From Parietaria judaica (lineage: Eukaryota; Streptophyta; Magnoliopsida; Rosales; Urticaceae): a stretch of DNA of 64,000 nt. Below the pieces are notes generated by a model. That model had not been told where the DNA came from and made no database searches. It was given only the letters and a program-made list of their open reading frames with translations. Below are positions 46,282 to 58,324 of the stretch, piece after piece. Numbering within the stretch: position 1 is the first letter of the stretch; each line of letters opens with the position of its first letter. The stretch spans positions 27,432,001 to 27,496,000 of the forward strand of contig OX940869.1 of the NCBI GenBank assembly GCA_954871525.1, in the 5' to 3' direction. The position numbers and the translations under genes are program-made.

Positions 46282-47855
46282 TGTTATGGGTAATTCTCGG
46301 AATTGATTTTACGGATAATTAGCTAAAAGAAAATTATCAAATTAATTTTCTTTTATTAATTGTTTATTTAATCATATCAATTTAAAACCCCAAAACATGC
46401 TCCAGAGGCCCATTTTCGCAAAACAAAGTGTCCCGGTGTTCCTAAAAATATGAAAACACCCAAAAACAACATAAAATTTGTTAAAAACGGACGCGGGACG
46501 AGCTCGGGACAAAAAAAACACTTCGAAAACACTTTGGTGGGCCCCGCAAGCGCAGCAACCCAACAAATGTTGGCACGTGGCAGGCCAATGACCACCTTGC
46601 CCTTGCCACTCGCCCCCTGCCACCTCAGCAAGCCACATGCAGCATCAAATTACCCCTGGACAAGTGTCAGCCAAGGAGAGGGAAGTGCTTTGCACCTTCC
46701 TTGCACACTGCGGACGTTTGCCGCGCGTGCGGGCGCGTCGCCACTCTGATGGTCGATCCGACGGCGGCGATGGCTTCCTCTCACTATGAGGATCAAAATG
46801 CATATAAAATTTGCACCCAGGGGCTTCCCAAAACTATATTTATTTGCTTCCGAACCCCTATCCCTTCTTATAAATAGCGGCCTCATTCACAACTTCAAAC
46901 ACAACTCAAAACCGACTCGAAACCTTTCGAGCTTCTCTCTACCCTCTCTATACTCGCCTCCCGCTAAAATATTATACTAATGTTGGGCGTCGGAGGTGAA
47001 TCAGGGGGTAACCCCCCTGTTTCCCTTGACCTCGGGTATTCTTTTCTCAAGACGGTTTATGACCCTCCTGATAGGTTCTGTTCCTCGTTGTGCTCGGTCT
47101 ATCTCACTATCCATTACGTGGCAGTGCAGATAGCCCAGGGACACGGGTCTGAGCCCACAATTTAGGTTGCAGGGGAAAACCTGAGGGAATTTCTCTAAGA
47201 CCCCTATCACCAAGGAATCACTCAGAGGAGAATCCCTGGAGGATATTCTGGGACGATTGACGACCCTGCCTATCCAAATTCTAGCTCTGAGCGGGACCCG
47301 TTCCGTCTCCTAGTCCATATCTTTCACAGATACAGCGACTCTGCAGACAGTTCTGCGGACCCGGACTAGGATTTACAGGCCGAGGGGCAAATCTCCCAGG
47401 GTCCGCTGCCTGGTCAAACACACTCTCCTTTTCGTGGGAACCCGATCTGCGAGGAACCCGAACCTGTGACCCGGGCTCTGTCCAATCCAGGCCCCTTGGA
47501 ATCAGGAGGTGCGTAACCCCGGATCGTTGGACCTTGAACGGCGAACGATATGTTCTGACCTTGGGCACTAGGAACTCCCCTCAGAGTCCACATCACAGAG
47601 GAGACGGAATCGGCCATTTTCAAGACAACGATTTCTATCTCTGTGCTCACGTCAGCCTGACTGGGCAATCCCAGACAACAAAATCTGTCATCCCCGCAAT
47701 AGAGCAATCTCAGACAACAAAATCTGTCATCCAAGTAGTCGAAGGCCAACGAAAGTCAACATAAGCCCGCCACGTCAACGAAACGACATTGGGCCAGACC
47801 TAAAATCAACAACTTGTGCCTCAATAGTGTTTGATCCAAAAAAACGGCATCAACA
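46282..47855 (+). repeat. Tat element 3' LTR
   Basis: 1574 bp, same ends as the 5' LTR. Indels relative to it show independent decay since insertion. Confidence 0.93.
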
Positions 47856-47860
47856 GTAAT

Positions 47861-48875
47861 CATAACCACCAACAAATTAAAATATGGATTAATATGCCCT
47901 TCTAATTAAGCTACATTTAATTTTAATTCATTTTTTTAATTTTAAAAAATATTTTCCTTAAATGTAGCAAACTAAATAAATTAAAATTTACCCTTCCTAT
48001 TTTAACGATTAAACAAATATTTTGAAATATTGTTATCCCTATTAACAAGGATTATAACGATATGTAATTTGTAAATCAAAATTCCCAAAATCAATTAAAA
48101 ATCAATTGTATAATTTAAGCCTAATTTTCGTGTAATAAACTATAAATATAGTTACAAAATTACAATAAAGCTGTAGTTATGAAACTATAAATATAGTTTT
48201 CGAAATTTCAATAAAGTTGTAGTTATAAAACTGTAAATATATTTACGACAATTCATTAACATGAACCTCAGGACATTATGCTTGTTTACTAGCGTCCATA
48301 GGATTTTAAACCACAGTAGTACGTGCAGTAAACTGTAAATAGAGTTATAAAACTGTAAATATATGTACGACAATTCAATAACCTATTCAACCTCGGGACA
48401 TTGTGCTTGTTTACGAGCGTCCGTAGGATTTTCAACCACAGTAGTACGTGCAGTAAATTGTAAATATAATTACAAAATTTTCAATAAAGTTGTAGTTATA
48501 AACTGTAAATATATTTACGAAATTTAAAAAACTGTAAATATATTTACAAACAAACGACGGCGATCGAAAAACAGTGAATAAACGACGACGAACCTTCGCG
48601 AGCGAACGAGCGACAAACGACGGCGACCAAGAAACGGCGAACAAACGACGACGAACCTCCATAAGCAAACGAGCAAACCTCCGCGAGCGAACGAGCGAGA
48701 GAATCGAAAAGGAGAAGCAATCGGCGTAAGAGGACTCGAGGAGTGAGGGATTAAATGACGGTCTTACCCGGGCGACTACGTTCGCCGGAGCAAGCTTCGA
48801 ATTGTCTTGAGTGAGAAAGAGAGAGTGAGAGAAAGAGAGAGATCGTGGAAGGGAGAGTGAGAGGAGAGAGGAGGG

Positions 48876-48922
<47 letters not shown>

Positions 48923-49034
48923 TATTTAGGATTTTAATTTATTTTGAGATTTGAATTAAATTCATAAGATTAGTCAACAAATTAATATTAAAGGAAATAA
49001 ATTTTAAAATTTTATATTTAAAATTAATCATTAT
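47861..49034. repeat. Right part of the MULE: tandem repeat blocks and (GA)n
   Basis: Two copies of a unit of about 130-150 bp (CATTATGCTTGTTTACTAGCG, CCACAGTAGTACGTGCAGTA) lie at about 48240-48460, set in a field of AACTGTAAATATATTTACGA repeats. A second block (48555-48700) repeats AAACGACGGCGA and GCGAGCGAACGAGCGA. A (GA)n run follows at 48877-48919. No coding frame is supported. Confidence 0.75.
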
Positions 49035-50066
49035 TAGGGTTAATTTGGTCCAAAAAATTTCATTAATGGGCATAAATGAGGTTTTTGAAACTATGGGCAA
49101 ATCTCTTAAACCTTTGGTGTTTTTTGGGCATTTGGTAGAATTACTATTAAAAATATGGGCCCCTAAGACAAAAGTAAAAGCTTATCAAGAAAGTCAAGGC
49201 CCATCGGCCCAATTTCAAACCCACAAGAAAAGCCCGAAATCAAGATCCGTCAAGTGCGGCCCGAAGACCTGCCACGTGCCCAAAAAGGCCTCACGCGATA
49301 ACTTTGAAGCATTCAAGACTACCCGATGTGGAGTGGGAAACCTCATTAAACCCTAGGCAAGGCTATGACGATCTTAAAAGGTCATTGACAATGTCCACCA
49401 ACGTCGACAATCTAATCTGGCAACGTCAACCTCCCATATGTAATGTACAACAACGACATCATCACTACGGCAAGCTCCAGTGGCAACGTCAACCTACATT
49501 AACCATGCCAACTATGGCAGACAAATTCCAAGCGGCGACGTGCTGCACGTTGCGAGACCTACAAGATCAAACGTCAAGCTAAAAGTAATCCAAGCTCACA
49601 AGACGCCAAGGACACTCCGAAGGCGTCACGTGATCTGAATTACTACATTGCGAAGCCTCCGAAAAGCATCGTGATAACGCACGAGCTACATCGCCGAGCA
49701 AGCAACATATCAACGTACCTCGATGACGTCCTTCATCCCTAAATGGTGCATCTTCCTTGGTTTTTACCAAGGGAATATTCCATTTGAATGCCCCCAAAAT
49801 GTGGGAAAATGATTACACTTTCCCCTATTTACTTCATTTCCTCATTTTCTACTCACTTTTTCCTCAGAGTTTCCCTATCTAGAAAGACGACATTAGCTCT
49901 CCACCAGAGAAAAATTCACCCTCTTTTCTGTTTACAGGGATCGGGAACCCACTGTCAATTAAGGTTCTCATCAGGGCTCGCGTATGTTCAGGACAATGTT
50001 CGTTGACGATCATATCATAGTCAAATCTCTCTCCAAACGTCGCCACAACTTTGAGTTAGTCATCGT

Positions 50067-50828
50067 TGTAGAGGGGGTTTTTCACCACCCGTTTCCAGTC
50101 ACAAAGACAATCACCAAATAACAAATAAATAAGAATAATTGACGAATGTCTCTGCTTTATTATATTTTCCGAAACGAGCTCGGTTTTCTTCCGTTGAATA
50201 GCTGGACAGATGAAGGATCATGAGCATCAATTCTCTCTATTTCCGTAGCCTTTTCTATTACAAGACTTCTTTCTCTCCTTCCGGGTCTTTCCTTCTCTAT
50301 TTTTCCGAACCTCCACAAATGAGGCTTATCTTGCCTTTTATATAGTTTTACCAAGCCTTCCTCTCGCATATTTCCCGCCTTTTTTCCCTTTAATCATTCA
50401 TTCTCTGGCGTGGTTTGAGGGCAGCATGGTAAATCCTTGCTTTATGTCACTTCCGAGCAGGCTGCCGTAATGGGTAGGTGCGCCTCATTAAATGCGCTTC
50501 CCGTCAGCCGTCATTCGGCTCTGCAAGCCTCGTCGCTGACGCTCTCATCGAGTGAGTAGGTCGGCTTCATTAAATGCACGTCTCGTCAAGGGTCATTCGA
50601 CCCTGCACAATCATCATGACGAAGTTCCTCGTTGGGTGTGATGGGACGCTTCATCGCAACTTGCTCTCGTGTGGCTGCGTCTCCTCGTGGATGAACCTCC
50701 TCGGGGGTACTCTCCCTCGGGGATGTTCATCCTCGGGTGACGGACTTCCTCGCCTCCCCTCATGTTGTTTATGGACCAAACGACATGAGTTGTGTTGAGG
50801 ATGGATTTGACCAAATCTGACCTTAACA
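50067..50828 (-). repeat. 3' LTR of the non-autonomous element
   Basis: 762 bp, aligning with 58325-59086 without length difference and with only scattered base differences. Confidence 0.95.
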
Positions 50829-51415
50829 GTTAGTCCCCCATTTTATCAAGTGTATACACTTGGTAAAATAAAGTATAACTGTCTCGGGGATCGGCCTTAG
50901 CCGGCACCAGTTGGTTCCCGGTCGGTGACTGCTTCTTCGGCTCCTCGCGTGGTTATATCGCCAAGCCGCTGTCTTTCCTCGACAAGCCTCCTTTGCTTAC
51001 CTAAATTCTGTAAGAAACTGAAAACATGCCTCGAAGGCAAAAAGGGGGTGAACATAAACCTGCACTTTGTAAATATGAAAATATAACTTTCCCGACGAGA
51101 CTCTTAACGACGAAGACTTCTCAATGACGCCGAACGAGGAGCTTTCGCGAAGATCCTCGGTAAAGACCGAGGAAGCCCATCTCTCTTGCTATTCCGACCG
51201 TTGCTTGGTTCTGGGCCCCACCTAGGTTTGCTTTCCCAAAACTTGTCAGCCTTGAATCCCTCGCATGTCCCCTCAGCATTGAATGCCAAACTCCTTTCGC
51301 GTTCGAGTACTTGCAGGGATTTATAACGGGCCCTTGATATGAGCCGTTGATGAGTTAGCAGGCTTTGAATTTGGGCCGTCAGATCAAGACGTGTCTATCT
51401 ATCCCTCTCCCCCTT
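50829..51415. other. Internal region between the 3' LTR and the antisense gene promoter
   Basis: No coding frame in either direction. Begins with the polypurine tract of the element (read on the minus strand). Confidence 0.55.
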
Positions 51416-51423
51416 CTATAAAT
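51416..51423 (+). promoter_or_regulatory. TATA box of the antisense gene
   Basis: CTATAAATTTG lies 130 bp ahead of the ATG at 51552, a normal plant spacing allowing a leader of about 100 nt. It points on the plus strand, opposite to the element's own transcript. Confidence 0.6.
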
Positions 51424-51551
51424 TTGAAGTTCATAGCCACTTTTTCAGACATTCTCGTATTTTCAAGAACTCTCTCAAAGTTTCTTTTTTTGTTGCTTAT
51501 CCTCATTTCCTCGCTTCCGAGCTTCTTCTTCCTTCTCCCTTAGACGCCTCG

Positions 51552-54500
51552 ATGGGTCCTTCCCGCTCCGGCCCAGTCTTTAAGACTCGGAGCCCCCCTT
51601 CCGTCATGACGGAGGAGGATTTGAAGTTTATCATCGTCAACCATTCTGACTCAGAGGTCTGTTTTGCGCGTCTCCCTTTCGAGGGTGAATTAGCCGACGA
51701 GCCTCAGAGCGACTTCGTCTGTGTCTATGAGTCGTTCTTCCGCATCGTCGGTCTTCGCTTCCCGATGCCGCTTCTGGTCGTGGCATTTCTCTACGCCTTC
51801 GGGGTTCCGATCGCTCAGGTGAGTCCCAACACTCTTCGCCTCCTCTTTTGCACACTCGCCATTGCTTGTGAGCAGAAAGTGGAGCTCACGCTCGAGGACC
51901 TAATGCGCCTCTTCAAGGTCTCCCGCAATCCGAAGAATCTGGGTCGCTTTGCCATCTCTCATCGTGTCCGGCCGCACATTCTCCTGAACACGCCGTCGAA
52001 CGAGTCCGGTTGGGAGAATAAGAATTTCTTCGTTCGGGTGGACAACTCCAACTTCGGTCCCCACCATGCTTTCCTGCCGAGAGATCTGGTGCTCCAGGGA
52101 GTGGACCTCCCTCGATTTAAACCCGAGGAGAATGAAGAGGCCGAGGCGCGGTTCAAAAGCATCCACGCTGCTCTCCTTGTCAATCCCAAGCGCGATTGGA
52201 GCAAGGACTTCGGGGGCCAGCGGCTCGAGAAGTCTGGGGTTTATCAATTGGCCCGCATCCATGGGGCGCTCCCTAACACTCTACTCCCTAAAGGTTTTCT
52301 GCGCGAACCGGCTCCAGAGGGATCTCCTGTAGGGCGGAGGAAACCCGCCCCTAGGCAGAAGAAGAACACCGAGGACAAAGTCGTTGCCGCTAGGGGCCAC
52401 GCTCCCGTTGGTCGGGATCGGGAGGCGCACATATCGTCGAAGTCCCGGGCAGGGTCCGACGCCCCTCGCTTCATGGGGCTCACCCCCCGAGAGGGCGGTT
52501 TCTCGAGTAAACGCCCCGTCGAGGATGCTGGTGACGAGTGGCGAACAAGATCGAGGATGGAGTCCGTTGCCCGCTCCTTGCCAGATACTTCCCGCTCCTC
52601 GAGGAGATCTCCTCGAGAAGAAAACTCTTCAGGCAAGCGCCCCGCCGAGGAAGTGTCTGATGCTTCCCCTGCGAAGAAGGCAAGGGCTCCCGACCCGACT
52701 CCTGAACTCGAAGCCGTCGGTCCGTCCCGAGGGACGGCGGAGCGAGCCTCGGGCAATGCGCCTGTCGAGGGCGCAGTGGGGAGGACGGGACTGGCGGCGA
52801 ACGCGTGTGCACGCCCCGCCTTGGATTCGCAGGAGAGACTGGAGTTAGAGGACATTGAGCATCTGGTCCTCTTTCTGCTCCGGGGGTCGCGACCCGGTCT
52901 TCCCCGTCGCCGCCCCGGGGAGTCCCTGATGAAGTGACGCGGGACTCGGTTGCGGCCTCCATGCCTCCGAATCAGTCTCTGGTCAAAGAGACCAACGCTT
53001 CTAACGATGGAGATACGGGGCCCGCCGGTGAGGAAGACGTTCCAGAACAGGTCCTCTTTGGTCTCGAGGAGGAACAGTCCGGGGTGTTCCCCGAGGTGAA
53101 TCTCGATGGCCCAAAGCTTCTTCCCGACGCACCTGGCGTCGAGGCCCTCGAGGGTTCAACGGTCCGGCCTTCTCCCAATTCTACCGGCGTCTCGGATTCG
53201 CAAATACCTCCTATCATCCCTTCTAGCGCGTTGCCCAAATCAGTGGATGACTCGGCGTGGCTTCATGCGCCATCCCTTGACCCCGAGGAGGGCCTCGAGG
53301 AAGCACCTACCGGGTCGCCACAGGCCCAAGCCAGCTTCCCGGCCTTGCCGCCTCCGGGGGCACCCCCCATGGCCGAAGCCTCCTCCGAGCTCGCCGAGCC
53401 TTCCAGCGATCCCGCGGGGGGCTTGGAACTTTTTGACCGCGTTGCCCGAGGGATAGCCTTGCTGACAGACGTGATTACCTCCGTGCAGCTATCGACCGCC
53501 AGGGCCGAGAGAGAGAGCAGTGAGTTGTTGGCAGAGCTTACGTTGGTCCAGGGACGGTTTGAGGCTTTCACCCGCGGCGGGTGGAAGTCCCAGGAGCAGG
53601 CCGAGAAGCTTTCCTCAGAGCTTGACGAAGCCACATCTGCCTTGGAGTTGGAAAGGTCATCGCGTCGGGCTGCCGAGGATGAGCTCAACGAAGCCAAGTC
53701 CGCCTTGGAGTCCGAAAGCTCGTGGCGCCGGGCCGCTGAGGCCGAGCTCGCGGAACAGCAAAATTCTTGTGCCGTTAAGGAGGCGAGCCTCTCCGATAAG
53801 CTCCGGCTTCAGGCTGAATGCCTCACTCAGATTGGCGAAGCCATCGGCGTATCGCCCGAACAGGAAGATCAGCTGGCGTCTCGGGTCAACGCCGTATTGA
53901 GGAAGTTCGCCGAGGACCTTGAAGCCGCGCGAGCCGAGGCAGTCGGGGAGCGCCGCGGCCGAGAGCGCTTGTTCAGGGAGGCCCAAGCCAAGCTGGAGCG
54001 CCTCTCGGCGAAGTATGATTTTCTCGATCAATCAATCAACGCCCATCGCTTGGCCGCCGCGTACCATGCCAATATTGCCTTGGTCGAGAAAAACCCCCTG
54101 ACGGTGCAAGCCACGGGCCTCGACACCCGCTTATCTTCGTGGCGCAAAAGCCGCGACAAGCACCGGGCCGTGGTCAAAGAACTGGACAAGAAGTCCGCCC
54201 GGAATTCCGGCTCTCCTCCGCTCTCCCCCTGCAAGCCGGCAGCCTTGGACTGCCGAAGACTCGAAGGCCTTGCCTCGGAGGAGGCTGCCCTTGGGTCTGC
54301 ATCACGCGATGGATTCGGCTCGAGCACCGAGACCCCGGCGCTCCCAGAGCCCACGGTATAGGACGTTTTCTCGAAGCTTCCCTTTCAATTTCCCTCTATT
54401 TTATTGTAAATTCCGCCTTCTGTGGCTCTTTCTGTAATCCAAGCATTTAAGCGAATTATCATATGAAATAAAGAAATCCTTCTCGGGTCACCTCTTCCTT

Positions 54501-55689
54501 TCGTCATCAAGCTTTTTCCTACTATCGCCCTCGTGTACTTGTCTTTTTCTTATCTCTTTTCTCGTCGGGCTTCTTTATTGTTTCTTCTGTATCTCCACTC
54601 TTTTTTTTTATTATTCGCAGGCCGGAGGTGGTACCGTTGCTCTTTTCCCTGACGCCTTTTCTCCCAGTGATGGAGGAGGTGACGAAGGGGCCCGGGAGTC
54701 CGAGCTTGCTCTTGCCCCGGCGAGGGCTATATCGGGAAGCGGCGATGTTCTCCCCGAGACCGCAGGGGCTAAGCTCGCCGAGTGTAGGGCGGAGCGTGAC
54801 GTATATAGACGTCTCCTTGCCATTGCCGAAGAGTCCCTCCTTGAGGAGCGACAACGTTATCGGCGGTGCGAGGACACTCTCTCGGAGTAGCTCCGGCAAA
54901 AGAATGAGTGTTTCAATCGAATCGCCGATGCCATAAATCTGCCGCCCGATCGGGAGGAACAAATCTCCTTCCACATCAAAGCCGTGCTGAGGAAACTTGT
55001 GAAGGACCGCGACGCAGCCAGGAGCTGGGTGGTAGAGGAGGAATTTTCTCGTTTACGCCTCTATCACCGGGCGGTTGACAAGCTGAAGCATGCTTCCGAG
55101 AGATTCGGTGCGCTCGAGGGGATTGCCAGTGTTCAGCGCCTGCTGGGCGGTGTGCTCTCGAATATCAAGCTCATCGAGGGATTACCTTCCCGCTCGACCG
55201 TTGGTGAGCTTCAAGAAAAACTGCCAAGGTGGCGCAAGCTGGAGCAAGGGTACTTGGCTGATTTGGCCAAGCTCGAGAGGAAACTCTACGGTGCTCCAAA
55301 CTCTCCCCCGCTTTTCCCCTGTCTCCCTCCGGGTGATGCTAGAGCGAGCTCGCCCGGTTTTGAGGTTCTTCCTTCCTCGTCGAGTACGGTATGAGGTAGC
55401 TCAGTAGCTAAGTATAAATAATTCATAATTCGTAGTTTTACCTCTTCCCTCCGGAGTTGATCCTTTACTTCTGGTTCCTCTTTTGCAGGCTGATGGTAGA
55501 GCCGATGCGAACATTGCGGGAACCTCTTCGGGTAAGCTCCCGGGACTCCATGCTGACGATCCCGCTTGCTCATTTGTGGAAGGCATCATTCGCCAAAGCT
55601 GCGACGCCATTATTGAAGAATGTGCCGATGCAGTTTTGGGCCAAGATCCCGTCGATGGTACCATCAGGCGAGAGGATCGGTCCCTGTGA
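51552..55689 (+). CDS. Spliced antisense gene of an LTR element (Transposase_28-like domain plus coiled coils)
   Basis: Function unknown; related to the antisense ORF of Tat elements. Exon 1 is 51552-54355, exon 2 is 54621-55388, exon 3 is 55489-55689, all joined in phase 0. Both donors read ACG|GTAT, and the acceptors are TTCGCAG and TTTGCAG. Residues 1-250 carry the conserved core (FFRIVGLRFPMPLLVVAFLY, TLRLLFCTLAIACEQKVE, NKNFFVRVDN). Then follow a Ser/Pro/Arg-rich linker and a long coiled coil (LSSELDEATSALELERSSRR, LNEAKSALESESSWRRAAEA). Exon 2 is a diverged copy of the end of exon 1. Defects: a frame change near 52830-52860 and an in-frame TAG at 54888-54890, so it is at best partly functional. 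The ATG context is good (cgATGGgt). Not gag: no zinc knuckle and opposite strand. Confidence 0.7.
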
Positions 55690-56813
55690 GAGTTTATAAT
55701 AGGTGTCTGCACTTGGGGTGTGGATAATGAATTGTAAATGATGATATCCCGTATTTCATATTTTTTGAATTTGACGAGCATATGATGATGATGATCTTTA
55801 TATATACACTTTTATTATGAGCTTGTTCGCGATCTTCGAATTTTGTACGGGTCCGCTCGGAGGCCCTTAGTCGTAAGAAAAAGTAATTTCTCTTTGCTCG
55901 GTACTTTCGCCGGCTCGGCCTTGCTCGGCGCCCTTAGCCGTTAAGCTGTATAGATATGTATATATTTTCGCTCGGCACTTTCGCCGTATCTCTTTTCCTT
56001 GGCACTCTTGCCGCAATTGTCTCTCGCGGGTATCTCCAGGTTTCATCGGGTACGAGCCGACTAATTCCCAGGACCCCATAGGCACTCTCGCCTTAGTTGT
56101 CTCTTTGGCACTCTCGCCCGTTCGAGCTTGCTCGGCGCCCTTAGCCGTATATAGGGTCTCGGCCTGTTTTGCCGGACCTGGCTTGCTCGGCACCCTTAGC
56201 CGTATATAGGGTCTCGGCCTGTTTTGCCGGACCGGGCTTGCTCGGCACCCTTAGCCGTATATGGATCTCGACATGTTTCGCCGGACCGGGCTTGCTCGGC
56301 ACCCTTAGCCGTATATAGGGTCTCGACATGTTTTGCCGGACCGGGCTTGCTCGGCACCCTTAGCCGTATATAATTAGTATATATTTTATTTGTCACTGTA
56401 CTATGTGCACATATATATATGATACTGTGTATATATCATTATATACATATTTATATATATATTTTATGTAATTTTCTCGGCACCCTCGCCCGACCGGGCT
56501 TGCTCGGCATCCCCGTTTTTTTTTTGTTTTTTTTTTTTGAATGATACGAAGTCTCTTTCCCTCCTATTTGGTACTATCGCTGAGCAGAGTTGCATACACC
56601 CTTTGCCAACTTTATAAATTTGCTCACTCCTTATAACCGAAAGGAAAGAAAGAAGAAAAAAAAAAACATACACACATAGTTTTTAAAATAAAGGAAAAAC
56701 AAAGGAAAACAAACCCAAACAAACTTCAGCTTTTATAATCTACTAACGGTTAAAAAAAAAAGTATCCACCCCAATCTCCTCCTAGCGCCGAGCAGCGTAT
56801 GATCCTCCCGGGC
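55690..56813. repeat. Tandem repeats of about 60 bp in the element interior
   Basis: From 56117 to 56371 about five units occur with GCTTGCTCGGCACCCTTAGCC, GTATATAGGGTCTCGGC and TGTTTTGCCGGACCG. Looser relatives extend back to about 55900. AT-rich sequence follows. The place between the antisense gene and the sense gene mirrors the repeat tail of the neighbouring Tat element. Confidence 0.8.
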
Positions 56814-57814
56814 TCACTCCTCCTCGATGATCGAGCAGGCTGACGACGCGATTTTCTCCATAGAGCTCCAGCTGGGGCGACCGAAGCTGCATTCCGGGTA
56901 GAGGTCAGTGTACCACGTAGTACCAAGGATGTAGCACGACCTGCAAAAACCGCAAGCACGCCCATTTCGGTGTCGCCCAGAACACGACAGGCGGACGGAG
57001 TCTCCTGCTTGAGCCCTCGCTGGTCTCTCGTAGACCAGGACATTTTTGTCGCACCGCCTGCAGAACTCTGTGTCGAGCAGACGACCGCGTGGGGCAGGCG
57101 CCTGCTGCTTGGGATAGTTGGCTGGATTCCCTGCCGCGAGCAGAGGGGGAAGGTCCTCAAGTTTGACCCTGGTTCCCTCCACGAGCCTGGGAAATAAACC
57201 GTTGACCTCAGGAATTTTATCCCGTGTTCGATGGTGGACAAGTTGCTGACCACGTCGTCTAAGGTGATTTGGTGGCAGCGTGGCAGGCATAGTTTCACGA
57301 GCGTCGGGTTACCCCGCATGATCGTCTCCACCGCGGTGTTGGTGACCCCGTCGCAATTGTACAGAGTCAAAGTCTCCATCTTCCCTTGAGACCTCCTCGC
57401 CAGCCTCAGGAGATCCTCGTTTGTGATCTGCTCGCTCAATGGGCTGTAGATGCTGATGTTGCGCCACAGAAGGTTGTTTTCTCTAACCTCGTCGTGTAGT
57501 GAGGTGCACACCATCTCCACCGCGAGGAGTTCCTCGGGCATGAGATACGGCAGGACCAGTTCCAGTGCGGGGTGCGATTCGCCCGGGATCCTCGACTCCT
57601 CTTGATCCTGCTGGCCCTCCGCGATGTCCTCATCCATTGGACATGGCTCGCTGCTTTCCGGCCATTCCTCGTGCTTCCAGAAGTCCGTCATCTCGTAATC
57701 ATCTCCTCCTCGCGCCTCAGTTGCGCCCTCCTTGGGCCATCCCCAGCCTTCATCCACGATCATCTCCGACTCGTTTGTGTGACTCTGGCCAGCATCTCCT
57801 TCTCTGAGTGCCAT
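56814..57814 (-). pseudogene. Captured SKIP14-like F-box protein gene, one frameshift
   Basis: F-box proteins of this type bind SKP1 in SCF ubiquitin ligases. Frame 1 starts at 57814: an acidic leader, then an F-box at residues 81-120 (HPALELVLPYLMPEELLAVE, MVCTSLHDEVRENNLLWRNI), then a short LRR-like part (LTLYNCDGVTNTAVETIMRG, LVKLCLPRCHQITLDDVV). After residue 203 (GIKFLR, near 57205) the homology continues in another frame to the stop at 56814 (VNGLFPRLVEGTRVKLEDL, then the cysteine cluster TEFCRRCDKNVLVYERP and ACGFCRSCYILG), as in SKIP14. It lies on the element's sense strand about 510 bp downstream of the 5' LTR, where gag normally is. A TTATAAAATGG box on the minus strand near 57985 might be its own promoter. 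One frameshift, no visible intron. Capture from the host is inferred. Confidence 0.75.
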
Positions 57815-58324
57815 CTTCTCCTCGTGTGCTCCTGTATTTCAAAAACACTAGCAAGCACTAGTTTCGGAGTGAGAAAGGAACTTTTGTTTTCTGGGTTGAG
57901 AGAACGATACTTATCTGGGAGTTAACCGAGTTGGTTTCTATTTCCGCAGACCCGTTGTTGCTGATTTTCTCCAAACTTCCCATTTTATAACCGTTGATTG
58001 TTTCGCAAGCAACTCTTCGTATCCTCTCTTTCGCTGTCACTTCACAACGCTTCGGGAGTTGCTCCCATTCGTTGATACGCGTGCACTCCTTTTTCTGACC
58101 AACCGTCTATCAATCGGCTTCTCTTAAATGCAAGGAGTCCGTACGTCTCCCCTTCTTACCTCACTCCTGTCCCTTGAGTTGCCTCTTTATGCTCTGCTTG
58201 CTATCTTCGCGCGCTCAACCGTCGAGCGCGTTGCTGACGATGGCGTCGTTTGATAACGTTATGTCCCTCCAAATTCCTGGTTGTGAGTTAGAAAGAAAAC
58301 AAAGCCCCTCGGTGGGCGCCAAAC

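Larger units (their letters stand above)
33859..47855 (+). mobile_element. Ty3/gypsy Tat-lineage retrotransposon, 14 kb, TSD GTAAT
   Basis: The 5' LTR is 33859-35480 and the 3' LTR 46282-47855, both TGTTA...CAACA. The exact 5-bp duplication is GTAAT (33854-33858 and 47856-47860). The primer-binding region starts TTTTGGCGCTAGAAGGAGGG right after the 5' LTR. The polypurine tract ACTGGGGGGTTAA precedes the 3' LTR. Gene order is gag, protease, RT, RNase H, archaeal-type RNase H, integrase, then a 4.8-kb tail with tandem repeats and an antisense gene. The second RNase H plus the antisense gene place it in the Tat lineage (Grande/Retand-like). Confidence 0.95.
33789..49146. mobile_element. MULE-like element inside the split LTR, interrupted by the Tat element
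   Basis: The left end (AGATAAATGAGAGAAATGCCC, then AAGGTTTAA) and the inverted right end (AATTCTACCAAATGCCC, then AAAGGTTTAA) are terminal inverted repeats. The 9-bp sequence TTAAAAATA flanks both sides (33780-33788 and 49147-49155). Without the nested Tat element it is about 1.36 kb. It is non-coding. Its surviving right part contains several tandem repeat blocks and a GA microsatellite. Confidence 0.75.

Noticed and set aside
56117..56371. Regular repeats that might look like a CRISPR array
   Set aside because: Units are contiguous tandem repeats without unique spacers, inside a plant LTR element.
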